A stretch of 64,000 nt of DNA from Saccharum officinarum (GCA_020631735.1 CM036188.1:16410214-16474213), one strand, 5' to 3'. Shown: positions 10,698 to 23,711, counted from the stretch's first letter. The notes: generated by a model from the letters alone, not told the origin. Made by a program: numbers and translations.

Positions 10698-13300
10698 ATG
10701 CTTAATCCTGAGATCGATGCGGGGAACATCATCGCGGTAACAGAAGAAGATCTTAAGGACGATCAGAAGCAGGCTATGGATAGGGCTATAGAAGAATACA
10801 GACAGCTCTGCTTGAAGTCATTCAGTTTGAACAAAAGTGGACAAGTCATCCAGAAGCAAGACTTGTCATTGCCTCGGCAAGTTACCTTTGATTCTAATCC
10901 GGGTAAACTTCAAGAGATGGTTAATTCTGCAGTGAATCATGCTTTAATTAATCATTCTAATGTGCTATCCAATACTGTTCATAATGCTGTGATTCGAACT
11001 TTCAAAGAAGGGCAAGCGTCACCTCGTTACATTGGGCCTGCTTATCATCAACCAGAATCAGCATCTGCTATTGCTCTATCGGCTTCCCCGGTCGTTGTGG
11101 GTATAGAGATTTCTTCTCTTCCAGTATCAGTAGGTTTATCTAACGTACAGTCTACACCGATGCGTCCGGATTCAACATTATCAGGACGAGTTCAGCTTAA
11201 TACATATCTATCAACATCGGCTTTATCAGGTCCTGTACCACAGAATAATCAGACTCCTGCTAATTGGTGGGGATATGGTATGCCTCCAGAGCCATCTGTT
11301 TTTAACCATGGATCACCTCAAGTGTTTGATGCAACGGGAAAAGCTCCTATGCTATCGGCCGATTCACCGATAGCTCAAGTACCACAATATACTACAGCAA
11401 CTACTGTACAACCAACTCTAGGAGGTTTCCAGGTGTCTTTGGGTCAAACATCTAGTTCAAGTCCATCGGCAAATTTGTTACCGATGCAACAGAAGGCTCC
11501 AATCGTAAGTCAACCTGGAGTCCAGGTTTTACCTCAAGTTAGTTGTAATTATCCGGCAATGCCAACAAGTTACCAACCATCGGCAAATTTTGTACCGATG
11601 AACGCTAATAATTGGCCAGGGCAGTTTCCCACTCAACATTCAGTTCAGCCAAATCAGCGAGCCACAGGTGTTCATCAAGGTTACATGCATGCCGGTTTTC
11701 AGAATCAAGCATCGGCAGCTCAACCGATGAACCCTTTTCAGCAGGTTAATGGACCACAGATAGTGACAAATATGTCAATTGCTAGAGATCGTGGGCCACA
11801 AAGGTATGCAGAAGGGTATCTGCAAATACCTCCGGTGGAGATTCAACCATGTCGTCAACAAGATGTTGATGCTTTTTGGGCCGATAAAATAACAGAAATT
11901 ATGAAGGATCAGTTTGGGATCAAGCCCAAAGTTAATACCTATTCTTATCGGACTCCGTATCCTCCGGCATATGATTTAATTCCTCTCCCAAATCGTTATA
12001 AGGTGCTAGATTTCACTAAGTTTTCTGGGCAAGACAATACATCAACCATGGAGCATGTTAATCGTTTTATTATTCAATGTGGAGAGGCAGCTTGTAGAGA
12101 TGAATTGAGAGTTCATTTGTTTTCATCATCTCTATCTGGATCAGCATTTACATGGTTTATCTCACTACCGCCAAATTCTATTATTACTTGGGCTGATCTG
12201 GAAAAGCAATTTCATAAGTATTTCTTTGCTGGAGTTCATGAAAAGAAGCTTACCGATTTGGTAAAGATGAAACAGCGCAATGATGAATCGGTAGAAGGCT
12301 TTGTGCAAAGGCTACGAGATGTAAAGAACAAATGTTATAGCCTGGTGTTGGATGATCGGCAGCTTGCCGATTTGGCTTTTCAGGGATTGTTGCCACACCT
12401 TAAGGACAGATATGCTTCTCAGGAGTTTGAAAGCCTAAGTCATCTAGTGCAAAGAATTTCTGATCAAGACACTAGGGTTTTTGAACCTAAAAGGAATTGG
12501 AATAAGAAAGTTTCATTTGTCGAAGAAGTAGAAGATTTTGATTCGGATGAAGAACCAGTTATCGGTTTGGCTGAGTGGGTTAAGAATAAAAAGCCGATAT
12601 CTTGTCCCTTTGGTCACAAAGAGCCAGAGAAGTTTACTTTCGACGTCACCAAAGCCGATAAGATATTTGATCTTTTGCTTCAGGAGGGCCAGATTAAGTT
12701 GTCACCTAATCATGTGATCCCATCGGCAGAAGAGTTGAAGCAAATGTTGTATTGCAAATGGCATAATGCAACTTCACACAGTACAAATGAGTGCAAAGTA
12801 TTTAGACAACAATTACAGTTAGCTATTCAGTCTGGGAGAATAAAATTTGGCAATTCCAAGATTCAGAAGCCGATGAAAATTGATCAACATCCTTTTCCAG
12901 CAAATATGTTGGATACTGAAGGTAAAATTAAGGTGTTGACATCGGAAGCTGCTAAAAAGAATGCATCAGTAGATCCCCAACATCGGATAACTACCAATGA
13001 TGCAAAAGGCAAGGGGCTATTGACAGAAGGTGGCAGTTCTGGAAAGCCTCCTCGATCTGGCATCATGATTACTCAACAAAGACAACAGGAAGGTTGGCGT
13101 CAGCGAAGGGACCGATATCGACAACAGCTAGAGGAAAGACGTCAAGAAGAGTGGAATCGGCATAAGGATCATTGGAATTGTCCGTTTTTTTATTCATTGT
13201 TGGGAGGAAGGTATTAAGTTACCTACTGTTGAAGATTGCCCAGAGTGCAATGGTTATTATGGAGTTAATCGTCCTATAAGAAGATTTCAATCTGGTAATC
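10698..13300 (+). pseudogene. gag: Element A gag, N-terminal part, cut by element B
   Basis: The ATG at 10698 is preferred because the open frame upstream of it lies inside the LTR. The frame stays open for 839 codons to 13217. A long Gln/Pro/Ser-rich N-terminal half (about residues 80-390) is followed by a Retrotrans_gag capsid domain (about 450-580, with FTWFISLPP and the LADLAFQGLLPHLKDRY segment) and a zinc-finger-like segment with CKWH and ECKVF (about 695-715). After a seven-T run at 13185-13191 the frame shifts and stops at 13217. The alternative frame continues with gag-like coding (cysteines near 13240) to 13300, where B interrupts it, and resumes at 23717. The run is one T longer than the coding phase predicts. 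Confidence 0.9.
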
Positions 13301-16172
13301 TGTCACACCCATTTTTAAGGATAAAAATAGGATGTATAAAAGACTCATGTGCACCCCAGGAAACAGTCGCACACATAAGTTGACAAATTACAAAGTATCA
13401 TCACAGTGCTTATTACATAACGAATAAGTATTTAAGACATAGTCTTGAACGATAGATAATAATAACTAATAATAATTCTTCAGCGGAAACTCCACACAGG
13501 GACACGGTTGACTGGTTGACACCAAGACTAGTACTCATTCCGATAATCTTCCTCATTATCTTCATCTGTTATGGTGGAAATAGCAAGAGTGAGTTCATGT
13601 CGAACTCCACAAATATAACACAGGGTTCATGAGGCTCAAAAAGGCTGGACACTGTTTAACTGCGTTTAGCTTTTAATCATATATTAGCAATTGAGTAGCA
13701 TCGAGATAATCCACTTCCCATTAAAGAACCAATGATCAATTGTAATAAGGATAATGAATAGCATTAACAAGAGCATAATAATAACAACAGTAATTAAACA
13801 TGATATAACAATGGTGATCATCTATCTGTAAATGTTCCAAGGCCGCTCGTATCCGTGAGCACGGCTAGTATACCAGTTTTTAACTCTGCGCAGAGGTGTA
13901 CACTTTCACTGTGAGTCATGATTTCTAAATGAGTGGGGAGATCAAGCCCAAACACCCAAAAACCATATAAAGCCACTCAAAAGTTCATCTAACAAGTTAG
14001 GGCCATTAGATTTCACTCGGCAGGCAGATGTAGAACCCCCTTCCCTGTGGCACAACAACCGCAGCCTATACACACTAGGCCAGGGGCTCGCACTACACCC
14101 AAAGTGTCAAGCCATTCTTACGCCATTTAAGGTAACCACTAACAAGCTAGAAAAGGTCTCTTGAACAACTAAAGCCAGAGCCATATAGCCCTCACAGCTG
14201 TACTGTATATCCCGGATGATCACGTACAGATAAGTCCTTACGGAGAGTAACTAGAGCATCAAAATAATACACAAGCTCTAGCCCCCTTTTAACAATAATA
14301 AAATCATCTTAATAGTTGATTGCTTAATCCATTAATCAAATTACAAGATCATTGTTCTTAGTTTAAGCACTAGCAATAGCTACCCATATGCATACCCAAG
14401 GTTGACAAGGAATCAAGACATCAAGCACTAGGTTATAATCTCTAAGGTTGTCAAGGTAAGCACATGCATATGTATGATCATTTTGATGAATAGGTAGCAA
14501 GGATAGTCCTGTGTTATACTTGCCTTGATCAAAGCTCTCCGAATGATACTGCTGACTTGGCTCAAAGTAATACTCCGAATCGTCTAAGTACTGCTCACCT
14601 TCTATACTCGATCATCAATCAACAACATACATGCATCCAATCAAACATACACGAAGCAAACAAATAGATATAATTAGAACAGTACACCAACAGTAACAAA
14701 ACAGTAATAAAAGTTTATAAAACTCTTCTACACGTTTCTACGATCACACAGACGCAAAGATCACCAAAATCGGAGTTAAAACGTAAAAGTTATGAATTTT
14801 CTAAGATTTCCTATAGATAAATAAATACTTAATTATAAACTCGAAAAATAAACTATCAAAACTAACTGTAAAACTATACTAACATGTAGAATTCACAAAT
14901 ACGAACCTAACGCAGCTTGAACGGATCATATCGGAGTTAAAACGAAGTTTTTATGGCTAAAACAGTTCTAGTGGCAAATCTGTAATTTCCTGAAAACGTA
15001 TTTTTGAATAAACCGGAAAAGAATACGCCTTCCCAACGCGAAAACGTATTTTCAAAACTACGCTAAGGACCGCGGGTTGTTTACTAGAAAACGCAGGGGC
15101 TCTTTAACAAGATTGCCATCGAAAGGGTAAGTTCTAATCTCGTGCGTTGATTTCAAATCGAACGGCTCACGATCACCAGCAACTACACAGTCACAAATCC
15201 GATCCTTCTTCCTCCCATCCGGCCACCGGCCGCCATGCCCGCCATGGCCGGCTCGCCGGAGTTCGTCGGCCCCGCAAAAACCGACCACCACTCACCCCCC
15301 TTCCAACTCCAATCGGTGGAGAAGCTCCACGCGATCTCATGTACTCGATAAAAACTAACCACGGTAGCCCAAGCTCTACCTGCGACGAGAAGAGAGCGGC
15401 GGCGCCATTGCCGACCGACGGTGACCTTCAAAATCGTGGTAGATTGCACAAGAATTCAAAAGAAGCACATGGGAAGGAAGAGGAGGAACTAACGAACTCA
15501 CCTAGGCGAAGAATTCGACCCGAAATACACCCGAAATCCTCCCCCACGCACAACCGAAACCGCCGGCCAAGCTCCAACCCTAAAGCTTGATTTCACGTAG
15601 CTAGCCTAGCGTTTTAGTTGAAAAACGGAATAGGGAGATACCCGGCTACCCTTTTATAGCTTCACCTCGTCGTTTTTGATTAGGAATCCCGGAAATCGCG
15701 ATTCGATTCGGTTAGGGAGGCGTCGGTCTCCTGCTCCGTCACGGCAAGAGGAAGAAGGCGCAGCTGACGTGCGGCCCCCACCCGTCAGCGAGATGAGGAG
15801 GGGAGAGGCGGGCGCGTTCTCCGCTGGGCCGGCCCACGTGCGGAAAGGAGAACGGGGCAGCGGCTGCTGGATCAGCTGGCTCAGCCCACTCGGAGCGGGC
15901 CAAGCTCCAGCGCGGGAGAGCAGGCCGGCCGAGCAGCAGGTAAGCTCTTTCTTCTTTCCTTTGTTTTTTTTTTATTTATTTATTTTTTCAAAAGTATTTA
16001 AAATACATTCTAATCCAAAATAAAATAAAACAAATCCACACCACACAATAACAATAAAAATATATGCAACAGCATGAATGCAACACAAATATAATTTATT
16101 ATTATTTTAGTTTTGTAATTATTTATTATCTAACTTATTCCAATTTTGTTATCTCAAAATTTGGGTGTTACA
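13301..16172 (-). repeat. 3-prime LTR of element B
   Basis: This 2872-bp LTR pairs with 20838-23711. A GC-rich block (about 15180-15950), unlike the AT-rich remainder, contains open frames on both strands repeated identically in the other LTR. I treat these as LTR sequence rather than genes. Confidence 0.96.
15651..15660 (-). promoter_or_regulatory. TATA box in the 3-prime LTR of element B
   Basis: On the minus strand this reads GCTATAAAAG, directly upstream (in element orientation) of the GC-rich block that would form the transcribed leader. The identical site in the 5-prime LTR at 23189-23198 would drive element transcription. Confidence 0.55.
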
Positions 16173-16190
16173 AATTCTACCCCCCTTAAA
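16173..16190 (-). promoter_or_regulatory. Polypurine tract of element B
   Basis: On the minus strand a TTTAAGGGGGGTAG tract abuts the start of the 3-prime LTR (TGTAACACCC). This is the position of the plus-strand DNA primer in LTR retrotransposons. Confidence 0.8.
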
Positions 16191-16295
16191 AGAATCTCGT
16201 CCTCGAGATTGAACTGCTTACTCAAATAACAGCGGATATGATTTCCTCAATTCATCCTCTCTTTCCCAAGTTGCCTCGGCCTCTGAATATCGATT

Positions 16296-19289
16296 CTACT
16301 GCACTTTACACATCTTAATAATCCGACTTCGAGTAACTCTCTCAGCAGTTTCTAAAATCTTGATCGGAAACTCTTCATATGTAAGATCTTCCTTAACAGT
16401 CAACTCTTCTAAAGGTATCTGCTCCTCAGGCACACGCAAACACTTCTTAAGTTGTGAAACATGGAACACATCATGTACTCCAGATAAATTCTCAGGCAAC
16501 TCCAATTGGTAAGCAACTTCCCCACGTCTAGCAATAACTTTAAATGGTCCAACATACCTTGGTGCTAGTTTACCTTTCATGTTAAATCTCTTCACACTTC
16601 TCATAGGTGACACCTTCAAATAGACATAATCACCTACTTCGAAAACTAGATCCCTTCTTCTATTATCAGCATAACTCTTCTGACGAGACTGTGCCACTCT
16701 CAAATTCTCACGAATCACTCGTACTTGATCTTCTGCGTTTCTAAGAACATCTGTACCAAACACCTGAGATTCACCTGTCTGATCCCAAAACAATGGAGTT
16801 CTACACTTGCGTCCATACAAAGCTTCAAACGGTGCCATCTTGAGACTCTGTTGATAACTATTATTGTAAGAAAATTCTGCATAAGGCAAACTCTTATCCC
16901 AACTAGTTCCATATTGCAATGCACAGGCTCTCAACATATCCTCTAATACCTGGTTGGTCCTTTCAGTCTGTCCATCTGTCTGTGGATGATATGCTGTACT
17001 AAAATTCAATTTTGTTCCCAATGATTCATGCACAGCTTTCCAAAAATGCGATGTAAACTGCGATCCTCGATCAGATACAATCTTCTTTGGTACTCCATGC
17101 AAACAGACTATTCTCTCCATATACAACTCCGCTAATTTTGGTCCATGGTAAGTAGTCTTAACTGGTATAAAATGAGCAACTTTAGTTAACCGATCTACTA
17201 TCACCCAAATAGAGTCATAACCTTTCTGAGTACGCGGTAACCCTACTATAAAATCCATACCAACTTCCTCCCACTTCCATTCAGGAATCTTCATTGGTTG
17301 TAACAATCCAGCAGGTCTCTGATGCTCTGCTTTCACTCTCTGACAAGTGTCACACAGTGCCATATACTCAGCCACATCTCGCTTTAATCCAACCCACCAA
17401 TATTTCTGTTTCAGATCCAAATACATCTTAGTACTACCAGGATGAATAGAATAAGCTGACTCATGAGCTTCGCGAAGAATTGCCTGTCTAACAGTTTGAT
17501 CCTCAGGTACACACAGCCTCTTTCCGAACCACAAAATTCCATTATCATCCATTCTAAAGCCTGGTGACTTACCAATCACTATATCCTCCGCTATCTTCTT
17601 TAGTTTCTCATCCTTCAATTGACCCTTATAGATCTCTTGCTCCAAAGTAGGCTCTATCACTAATTCCATTGTATTAGTAACAATTCCCAAATTCAAATAT
17701 TCAAATTCAGCACATAACTCACTAGTCATAGACAACGTCCGTATCTCATTGGCATAACTTTTCCTACTAAGAGCATCAGCTACTACATTAGCCTTACCAG
17801 GATGATAGTGTATCTCAATATCATAATCCTTAATCAACTCCAACCATCTGCGTTGCCTCAAATTCAGATCTGACTGAGTGAAAATATACTTCAAACTCTT
17901 ATGATCAGTGTATATATCACTCTTATGTCCAATCAAATAATGTCTCCAAATTTTTAAAGCATGAACGACAGCTGCTAACTCCAAATCATGTGTAGGATAA
18001 TTCAACTCATGCTTTCTCAACTGTCTAGATGCATATGCCACAACTCTGCCTTCTTGCATAAGAACACATCCCAAACCTTGACGAGAAGCATCACAATAAA
18101 TAGAAAACTTCTTACTCAAATCTGGTAAAACCAAAACAGGCGCTGTAGTTAACCTCTTTTTCAACTCCTCAAAACTATCTTGACATTTATCTGACCACAC
18201 AAACTTGGCATTCTTCTCTAGTAGAGATGTCATAGGTTTAGCAAGTTTAGAAAACCCTTCAATGAATCGTCTATAATATCCAGCTAATCCCAAGAAACTA
18301 CGAATCTCGCTAACATCAATAGGTGGTTTCCAATTCAATACATCCTTTACCTTGCCTGGATCCACTGATATACCTCCATTAGAAACAATATGACCAAGGA
18401 AAGAAACTTCCTTCAACCAAAACTCACATTTACTTCGCTTCGCATACAGTTTATGCTCTCTAAGCTTCTGCAATACCAACCTCAAATGTTCAGCATGCTC
18501 TACCTCTGTCTTGGAAAATACCAGTATATCATCAATAAACACTACCACAAACTTATCCAAATATTCCATGAACACCTTATTCATCATGTACATAAAGTAT
18601 GCAGGTGCATTGGTCAATCCAAACGACATAACAGTATACTCATACAATCCATACCTTGTAGTAAAAGCTGTCTTTGGAATATCAGAGGCACGAATCTTCA
18701 ACTGATGATATCCAGAACGTAAATCAATCTTAGAGAACACACAAGCACCTCTCAACTGATCAAACAAGTCATCAATCCGGGGCAAAGGATACTTATTCTT
18801 GATAGTTACTTCATTTAGTGACCGATAATCAACACACATCCTCTGACCACCATCTTTCTTATCAACAAAAATAACTGGTGCTCCCCAAGGTGATGAACTA
18901 GGTCGAATAAAACCTTTTTCTTGTAATTCTTTAATTTGTTTCTTAAGTTCTTCTAATTCATCTACTCCCATCCTATATGGTCGTTTGGCTATAGGTGCAG
19001 TTCCAGGAAGTAATTCAATAAGAAATTCAATGTCTCGGTCAGGTGGCATACCTGGCAATTCATCAGGGAAGACATCCGGAAATTCCTCAATCACTGAATT
19101 CTCCTTAATAGTATCTTCAAGCTGATTCACCACAGCGGTTGGTTGCTTCTGCACTGCTACATCCACATTGATTTTATCTCCATTAGGTGCATTCACAACT
19201 ACCACTTTTTGCTGACACCGAATCTCTGCCTGATTTTGCTTCATCCAGTCCATACCCAATATCACATCAATACCAGATGTCCTCAACAC
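16296..19289 (-). CDS. pol: Element B pol: RT-RNase H-integrase, gag-less, chromodomain cut by a stop
   Basis: A 997-codon frame encodes chromoviral pol. It begins in the C-terminal part of the protease domain (VILGMDW, residues 9-15), so the protease DSG active site is absent. RT spans about 100-305 with an intact FIDDILVF (251-258). RNase H spans about 395-510 with YCDAS (398-402). The integrase zinc finger lies at about 609-649 (H609, H616, C646, C649), and the core holds D679, D740 and E776. A GPF/GPY-type segment follows near 900. The TAG at 16296 falls inside the chromodomain. The same frame stays open past it with EATWEREDELR to a natural stop at 16218-16220, so the original end was 16218. 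The first Met (19289) is only the first available ATG; the frame is open across the deletion junction. Confidence 0.93.
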   Translation of the reverse strand: MLRTSGIDVILGMDWMKQNQAEIRCQQKVVVVNAPNGDKINVDVAVQKQPTAVVNQLEDTIKENSVIEEFPDVFPDELPGMPPDRDIEFLIELLPGTAPIAKRPYRMGVDELEELKKQIKELQEKGFIRPSSSPWGAPVIFVDKKDGGQRMCVDYRSLNEVTIKNKYPLPRIDDLFDQLRGACVFSKIDLRSGYHQLKIRASDIPKTAFTTRYGLYEYTVMSFGLTNAPAYFMYMMNKVFMEYLDKFVVVFIDDILVFSKTEVEHAEHLRLVLQKLREHKLYAKRSKCEFWLKEVSFLGHIVSNGGISVDPGKVKDVLNWKPPIDVSEIRSFLGLAGYYRRFIEGFSKLAKPMTSLLEKNAKFVWSDKCQDSFEELKKRLTTAPVLVLPDLSKKFSIYCDASRQGLGCVLMQEGRVVAYASRQLRKHELNYPTHDLELAAVVHALKIWRHYLIGHKSDIYTDHKSLKYIFTQSDLNLRQRRWLELIKDYDIEIHYHPGKANVVADALSRKSYANEIRTLSMTSELCAEFEYLNLGIVTNTMELVIEPTLEQEIYKGQLKDEKLKKIAEDIVIGKSPGFRMDDNGILWFGKRLCVPEDQTVRQAILREAHESAYSIHPGSTKMYLDLKQKYWWVGLKRDVAEYMALCDTCQRVKAEHQRPAGLLQPMKIPEWKWEEVGMDFIVGLPRTQKGYDSIWVIVDRLTKVAHFIPVKTTYHGPKLAELYMERIVCLHGVPKKIVSDRGSQFTSHFWKAVHESLGTKLNFSTAYHPQTDGQTERTNQVLEDMLRACALQYGTSWDKSLPYAEFSYNNSYQQSLKMAPFEALYGRKCRTPLFWDQTGESQVFGTDVLRNAEDQVRVIRENLRVAQSRQKSYADNRRRDLVFEVGDYVYLKVSPMRSVKRFNMKGKLAPRYVGPFKVIARRGEVAYQLELPENLSGVHDVFHVSQLKKCLRVPEEQIPLEELTVKEDLTYEEFPIKILETAERVTRSRIIKMCKVQ

Positions 19290-19944
19290 TATAGGAGTTA
19301 TCTTAAACTCTAATTTTTCTGGGCGAACTCCAATTTCAGCAACTCAGTAAAACTGTCATATCTCGAGCTACAGACGTCCAATTCAGATGATCTTTACATG
19401 GTTGGAAAGTTTATAAAATTACCTACAACTCGTATTCACAACACTTTTTCTGATTCTGTCAATAAATTGGTCAAAAACTGAACTTAACAGAAACTGTTCC
19501 AGATTTCCAGACTGTGCAGTAACTCCAACTTGAAACAGGTATATCTCTTAACTCATAATAGATATTAAGGTGATTCTTGTGGGATTGGAAAGATATAGAA
19601 GTCTAATTATTCCCAGTAAAATTTCTTAAATTTCTCATGAACGGATTTTAAGTTATTTCTAAAATATCCCAGACTGATCCAAAAATCAGCAAAGGACAGA
19701 ACTAATTTAACCTCATATTCAACTAATATATCTTGATCAAACTTAATATTCTTAACCATGGAATTTGTAGGCATGTCTACAAAACTCCAGCACACATTAC
19801 AAAGATCCAAATCACACATTATCATAATAACAATCCATCAATCACACAATTGTTCACACCACAAACTGACTCTTAAAACAAACCAAACTTAAAGTTAACT
19901 CGCAACTACTATCGTTCCTATTACATAGGGATTTTTCCTATTGC
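19290..19944 (-). other. Deletion junction and untranslated spacer of element B
   Basis: From 19312 to 19944 this matches the spacer between ORF0 and gag in element C (about 41200-41831). At about 19311 it switches directly to the protease/pol reading that C has near 39807. So a segment corresponding to 39808-41200 is absent. Short A/T-rich similarity at the joint leaves the exact base uncertain. Confidence 0.85.
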
Positions 19945-20649
19945 CTAATTAAGCTTCTCATAAATCTTAGGACGACCTAACTCCGCCCTTAATTGGTCAA
20001 TCTCCTTGTAAGCTTGCTCCTTAAATTCTTTTTCCTTCAGCAACTCATCCTTCAAGTCCACCTCATGGAGAGCCAATTCACGAGCTAATCCCACCGTAGC
20101 TTGTAAAGTCAAGGAGGAATCATCTGCAGGCGGCACGGTCCAAATTCCCTTGTCATGCAAGAAACAAGGAAAGTGCCGAAGTGCACCCTTTAACGTCTTG
20201 TCCGAGCGTAGACCATGGTAGTAAACAAATGCATTGAAAGCGACATCCTCCATGCTTATCTCCACGGTTGCCCGGCTCACTCTGGTAATGAACTTTGACT
20301 CCACCTTAGGCTCCTTAGTGGTAGGATCCCTTTTCTTAACCCATAACTCTGTTTCCCAATAAGAATCCATCCATGGATGACTATACTCTGCACTACGATA
20401 CTCTAAAGTAGCCTCCCAGTCGTAGTAGTAGTTATCCAAGGTTCTTGTCAACATATCATGGAAGAAAGCATCAGCTTTAGGAACCATGATATGAAACTTC
20501 GTAGTCCATCCCATAACTACATTCTCCATAGGCGTATCACCAACTCTTGATTCAGCATCGGATAGCTCTTGATTGCCCTCTTCCTTTGGCTCCTGGGGTT
20601 TGAAACGGGCAACATATTGTGCAGCTGACAAACGGGGATGAGGAGGCAT
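19945..20649 (-). CDS. Element B ORF0: uncharacterised protein between primer site and gag position
   Basis: This is an intact 234-codon frame starting MPPHPRLSAAQYVARFKP, 172 bp downstream of the primer-binding site. I recognise no domain. It has an acidic N-terminal stretch (about 20-45), a Trp/Tyr-rich middle (about 45-110, with DNYYYDWE), and a Lys/Glu-rich predicted coiled coil at the C-terminus (about 195-230). The same protein is recognisable in element C with two stops. Some rice Tekay-like elements (RIRE3/RIRE8 type) are reported to carry an extra ORF in this position, which I recall as orf0; whether this is a homologue needs a search. It is open in B although gag has been deleted. 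Confidence 0.75.
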   Translation of the reverse strand: MPPHPRLSAAQYVARFKPQEPKEEGNQELSDAESRVGDTPMENVVMGWTTKFHIMVPKADAFFHDMLTRTLDNYYYDWEATLEYRSAEYSHPWMDSYWETELWVKKRDPTTKEPKVESKFITRVSRATVEISMEDVAFNAFVYYHGLRSDKTLKGALRHFPCFLHDKGIWTVPPADDSSLTLQATVGLARELALHEVDLKDELLKEKEFKEQAYKEIDQLRAELGRPKIYEKLN

Positions 20650-20821
20650 CTATAAGATTTAGACATAGATTAGATAGAATCAATGTATTTTCGCAATAGA
20701 ATAAAGTAGAGGAAGCATAAAACTTTAGTAATTAACAAGGTGAAAGACGAAGCATGAATTAAATGGAGTATGGATGCTATCAACGACCATTCTAACTAGG
20801 CTTGCGTCCTACAGTCAACAC

Positions 20822-20834
20822 GGCTCCGATACCA
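20822..20834 (-). promoter_or_regulatory. Primer-binding site of element B
   Basis: On the minus strand TGGTATCGGAGCC begins three bases inside the 5-prime LTR. It resembles the plant initiator-Met tRNA type site (TGGTATCAGAGC) used by many chromoviruses. Confidence 0.8.
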
Positions 20835-20837
20835 ATC

Positions 20838-23711
20838 TGTCACACCCATTTTTAAGGATAAAAATAGGATGTATAAAAGACTCATGTGCACCCCAGGAAA
20901 CAGTCGCACACATAAGTTGACAAAATACAAAGTATCATCACAGTGCTTATTACATAACGAATAAGTATTTAAGACATAGTCTTGAACGATAGATAATAAT
21001 AACTAATAATAATTCTTCAGCGGAAACTCCACACAGGGACACGGTTGACTGGTTGACACCAAGACTAGTACTCATTCCGATAATCTTCCTCATTATCTTC
21101 ATCTGTTATGGTGGAAATAGCAAGAGTGAGTTCATGTCGAACTCCACAAATATAACACAGGGTTCATGAGGCTCAAAAAGGCTGGACACTGTTTAACTGC
21201 GTTTAGCTTTTAATCATATATTAGCAATTGAGTAGCATCGAGATAATCCACTTCCCATTAAAGAACCAATGATCAATTGTAATAAGGATAATGAATAGCA
21301 TTAACAAGAGCATAATAATAACAACAGTAATTAAACATGATATAACAATGGTGATCATCTATCTGTAAATGTTCCAAGGCCGCTCGTATCCGTGAGCACG
21401 GCTAGTATACCAGTTTTTAACTCTGCGCAGAGGTGTACACTTTCACTGTGAGTCATGATTTCTAAATGAGTGGGGAGATCAAGCCCAAACACCCAAAAAC
21501 CATATAAAGCCACTCAAAAGTTCGTCTAACAAGTTAGGGCCATTAGATTTCACTCGGCAGGCAGATGTAGAACCCCCCTTCCCTGTGGCACAACAACCGC
21601 AGCCTATACACACTAGGCCAGGGGCTCGCACTACACCCAAAGTGTCAAGCCATTCTTACGCCATTTAAGGTAACCACTAACAAGCTAGAAAAGGTCTCTT
21701 GAACAACTAAAGCCAGAGCCATATAGCCCTCACAGCTGTACTGTATATCCCGGATGATCACGTACAGATAAGTCCTTACGGAGAGTAACTAGAGCATCAA
21801 AATAATACACAAGCTCTAGCCCCCTTTTAACAATAATAAAATCATCTTAATAGTTGATTGCTTAATCCATTAATCAAATTACAAGATCATTGTTCTTAGT
21901 TTAAGCACTAGCAATAGCTACCCATATGCATACCCAAGGTTGACAAGGAATCAAGACATCAAGCACTAGGTTATAATCTCTAAGGTTGTCAAGGTAAGCA
22001 CATGCATATGTATGATCATTTTGATGAATAGGTAGCAAGGATAGTCCTGTGTTATACTTGCCTTGATCAAAGCTCTCCGAATGATACTGCTGACTTGGCT
22101 CAAAGTAATACTCCGAATCGTCCAAGTACTGCTCACCTTCTATACTCGATCATCAATCAACAACATACATGCATCCAATCAAACATACACGAAGCAAACA
22201 AATAGATATAATTAGAACAGTACACCAACAGTAACAAAACAGTAATAAAAGTTTATAAAACTCTTCTACACGTTTCTACGATCACACAGACGCAAAGATC
22301 ACCAAAATCGGAGTTAAAACGTAAAAGTTATGAATTTTCTAAGATTTCCTATAGATAAATAAATACTTAATTATAAACTCGAAAAATAAACTATCAAAAC
22401 TAACTGTAAAACTATACTAACATGTAGAATTCACAAATACGAACCTAACGCAGCTTGAACGGATCATATCGGAGTTAAAACGAAGTTTTTATGGCTAAAA
22501 CAGTTCTAGTGGCAAATCTGTAATTTCCTGAAAACGTATTTTTGAATAAACCGGAAAAGAATACGCCTTCCCAACGCGAAAACGTATTTTCAAAACTACA
22601 CTAAGGACCGCGGGTTGTTTACTAGAAAACGCAGGGGCTCTTTAACAAGATTGCCATCGAAAGGGTAAGTTCTAATCTCGTGCGTTGATTTCAAATCGAA
22701 CGGCTCACGATCACCAGCAACTACACAGTCACAAATCCGATCCTTCTTCCTCCCATCCGGCCACCGGCCGCCATGCCCGCCATGGCCGGCTCGCCGGAGT
22801 TCGTCGGCCCCGCAAAAACCGACCACCACTCACCCCCCTTCCAACTCCAATCGGTGGAGAAGCTCCACGCGATCTCATGTACTCGATAAAAACTAACCAC
22901 GGTAGCCCAAGCTCTACCTGCGACGAGAAGAGAGCGGCGGCGCCATTGCCGACCGACGGTGACCTTCAAAATCGTGGTAGATTGCACAAGAATTCAAAAG
23001 AAGCACATGGGAAGGAAGAGGAGGAACTAACGAACTCACCTAGGCGAAGAATTCGACCCGAAATACACCCGAAATCCTCCCCCACGCACAACCGAAACCG
23101 CCGGCCAAGCTCCAACCCTAAAGCTTGATTTCACGTAGCTAGCCTAGCGTTTTAGTTGAAAAACGGAATAGGGAGATACCCGGCTACCCTTTTATAGCTT
23201 CACCTCGTCGTTTTTGATTAGGAATCCCGGAAATCGCGTTTCGATTCGGTTAGGGAGGCGTCGGTCTCCTGCTCCGTCACGGCAAGAGGAAGAAGGCGCA
23301 GCTGACGTGCGGCCCCCACCCGTCAGCGAGATGAGGAGGGGAGAGGCGGGCGCGTTCTCCGCTGGGCCGGCCCACGTGCGGAAAGGAGAACGGGGCAGCG
23401 GCTGCTGGATCAGCTGGCTCAGCCCACTCGGAGCGGGCCAAGCTCCAGCGCGGGAGAGCAGGCCGGCCGAGCAGCAGGTAAGCTCTTTCTTCTTTCCTTT
23501 GTTTTTTTTTTTATTTATTTATTTTTTCAAAAGTATTTAAAATACATTCTAATCCAAAATAAAATAAAACAAATCCACACCACACAATAACAATAAAAAT
23601 ATATGCAACAGCATGAATGCAACACAAATATAATTTATTATTATTTTAGTTTTGTAATTATTTATTATCTAACTTATTCCAATTTTGTTATCTCAAAATT
23701 TGGGTGTTACA
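20838..23711 (-). repeat. 5-prime LTR of element B
   Basis: This 2874-bp copy of the LTR carries the same GC-rich block (about 22720-23480) and the TATA box at 23189-23198. Differences noticed against 13301-16172: T/A near 20929, A/G near 21524, C-run length near 21573, T/C near 22122, G/A near 22600, A/T near 23240, and T-run length near 23505. Confidence 0.96.
23189..23198 (-). promoter_or_regulatory. TATA box in the 5-prime LTR of element B
   Basis: Minus-strand GCTATAAAAG, the likely promoter for element B transcription, lies upstream of the GC-rich leader block. Confidence 0.55.

Larger units (their letters stand above)
13301..23711 (-). mobile_element. Element B: Tekay-type chromovirus retrotransposon lacking gag, nested in A
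   Basis: LTRs at 13301-16172 and 20838-23711 run TGTCACACCC to GGGTGTTACA on the plus strand and are flanked by an exact TAATC duplication (13296-13300 and 23712-23716). The element is on the minus strand: 5-prime LTR at 20838-23711, primer-binding site, ORF0, pol, polypurine tract, 3-prime LTR. The two LTRs differ by eye at about five substitutions and two run-length changes, so insertion is recent and later than A. Compared with element C, about 1.39 kb holding gag, the zinc knuckle and the protease active site is missing near 19312. A chromodomain segment at the pol C-terminus supports Tekay placement. Confidence 0.96.

Noticed and set aside
15147..15590. GC-rich 147-codon frame, repeated at 22685-23128
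   Set aside because: It lies inside both LTRs of element B, overlaps frames on the opposite strand, and shows no domain; composition explains it.
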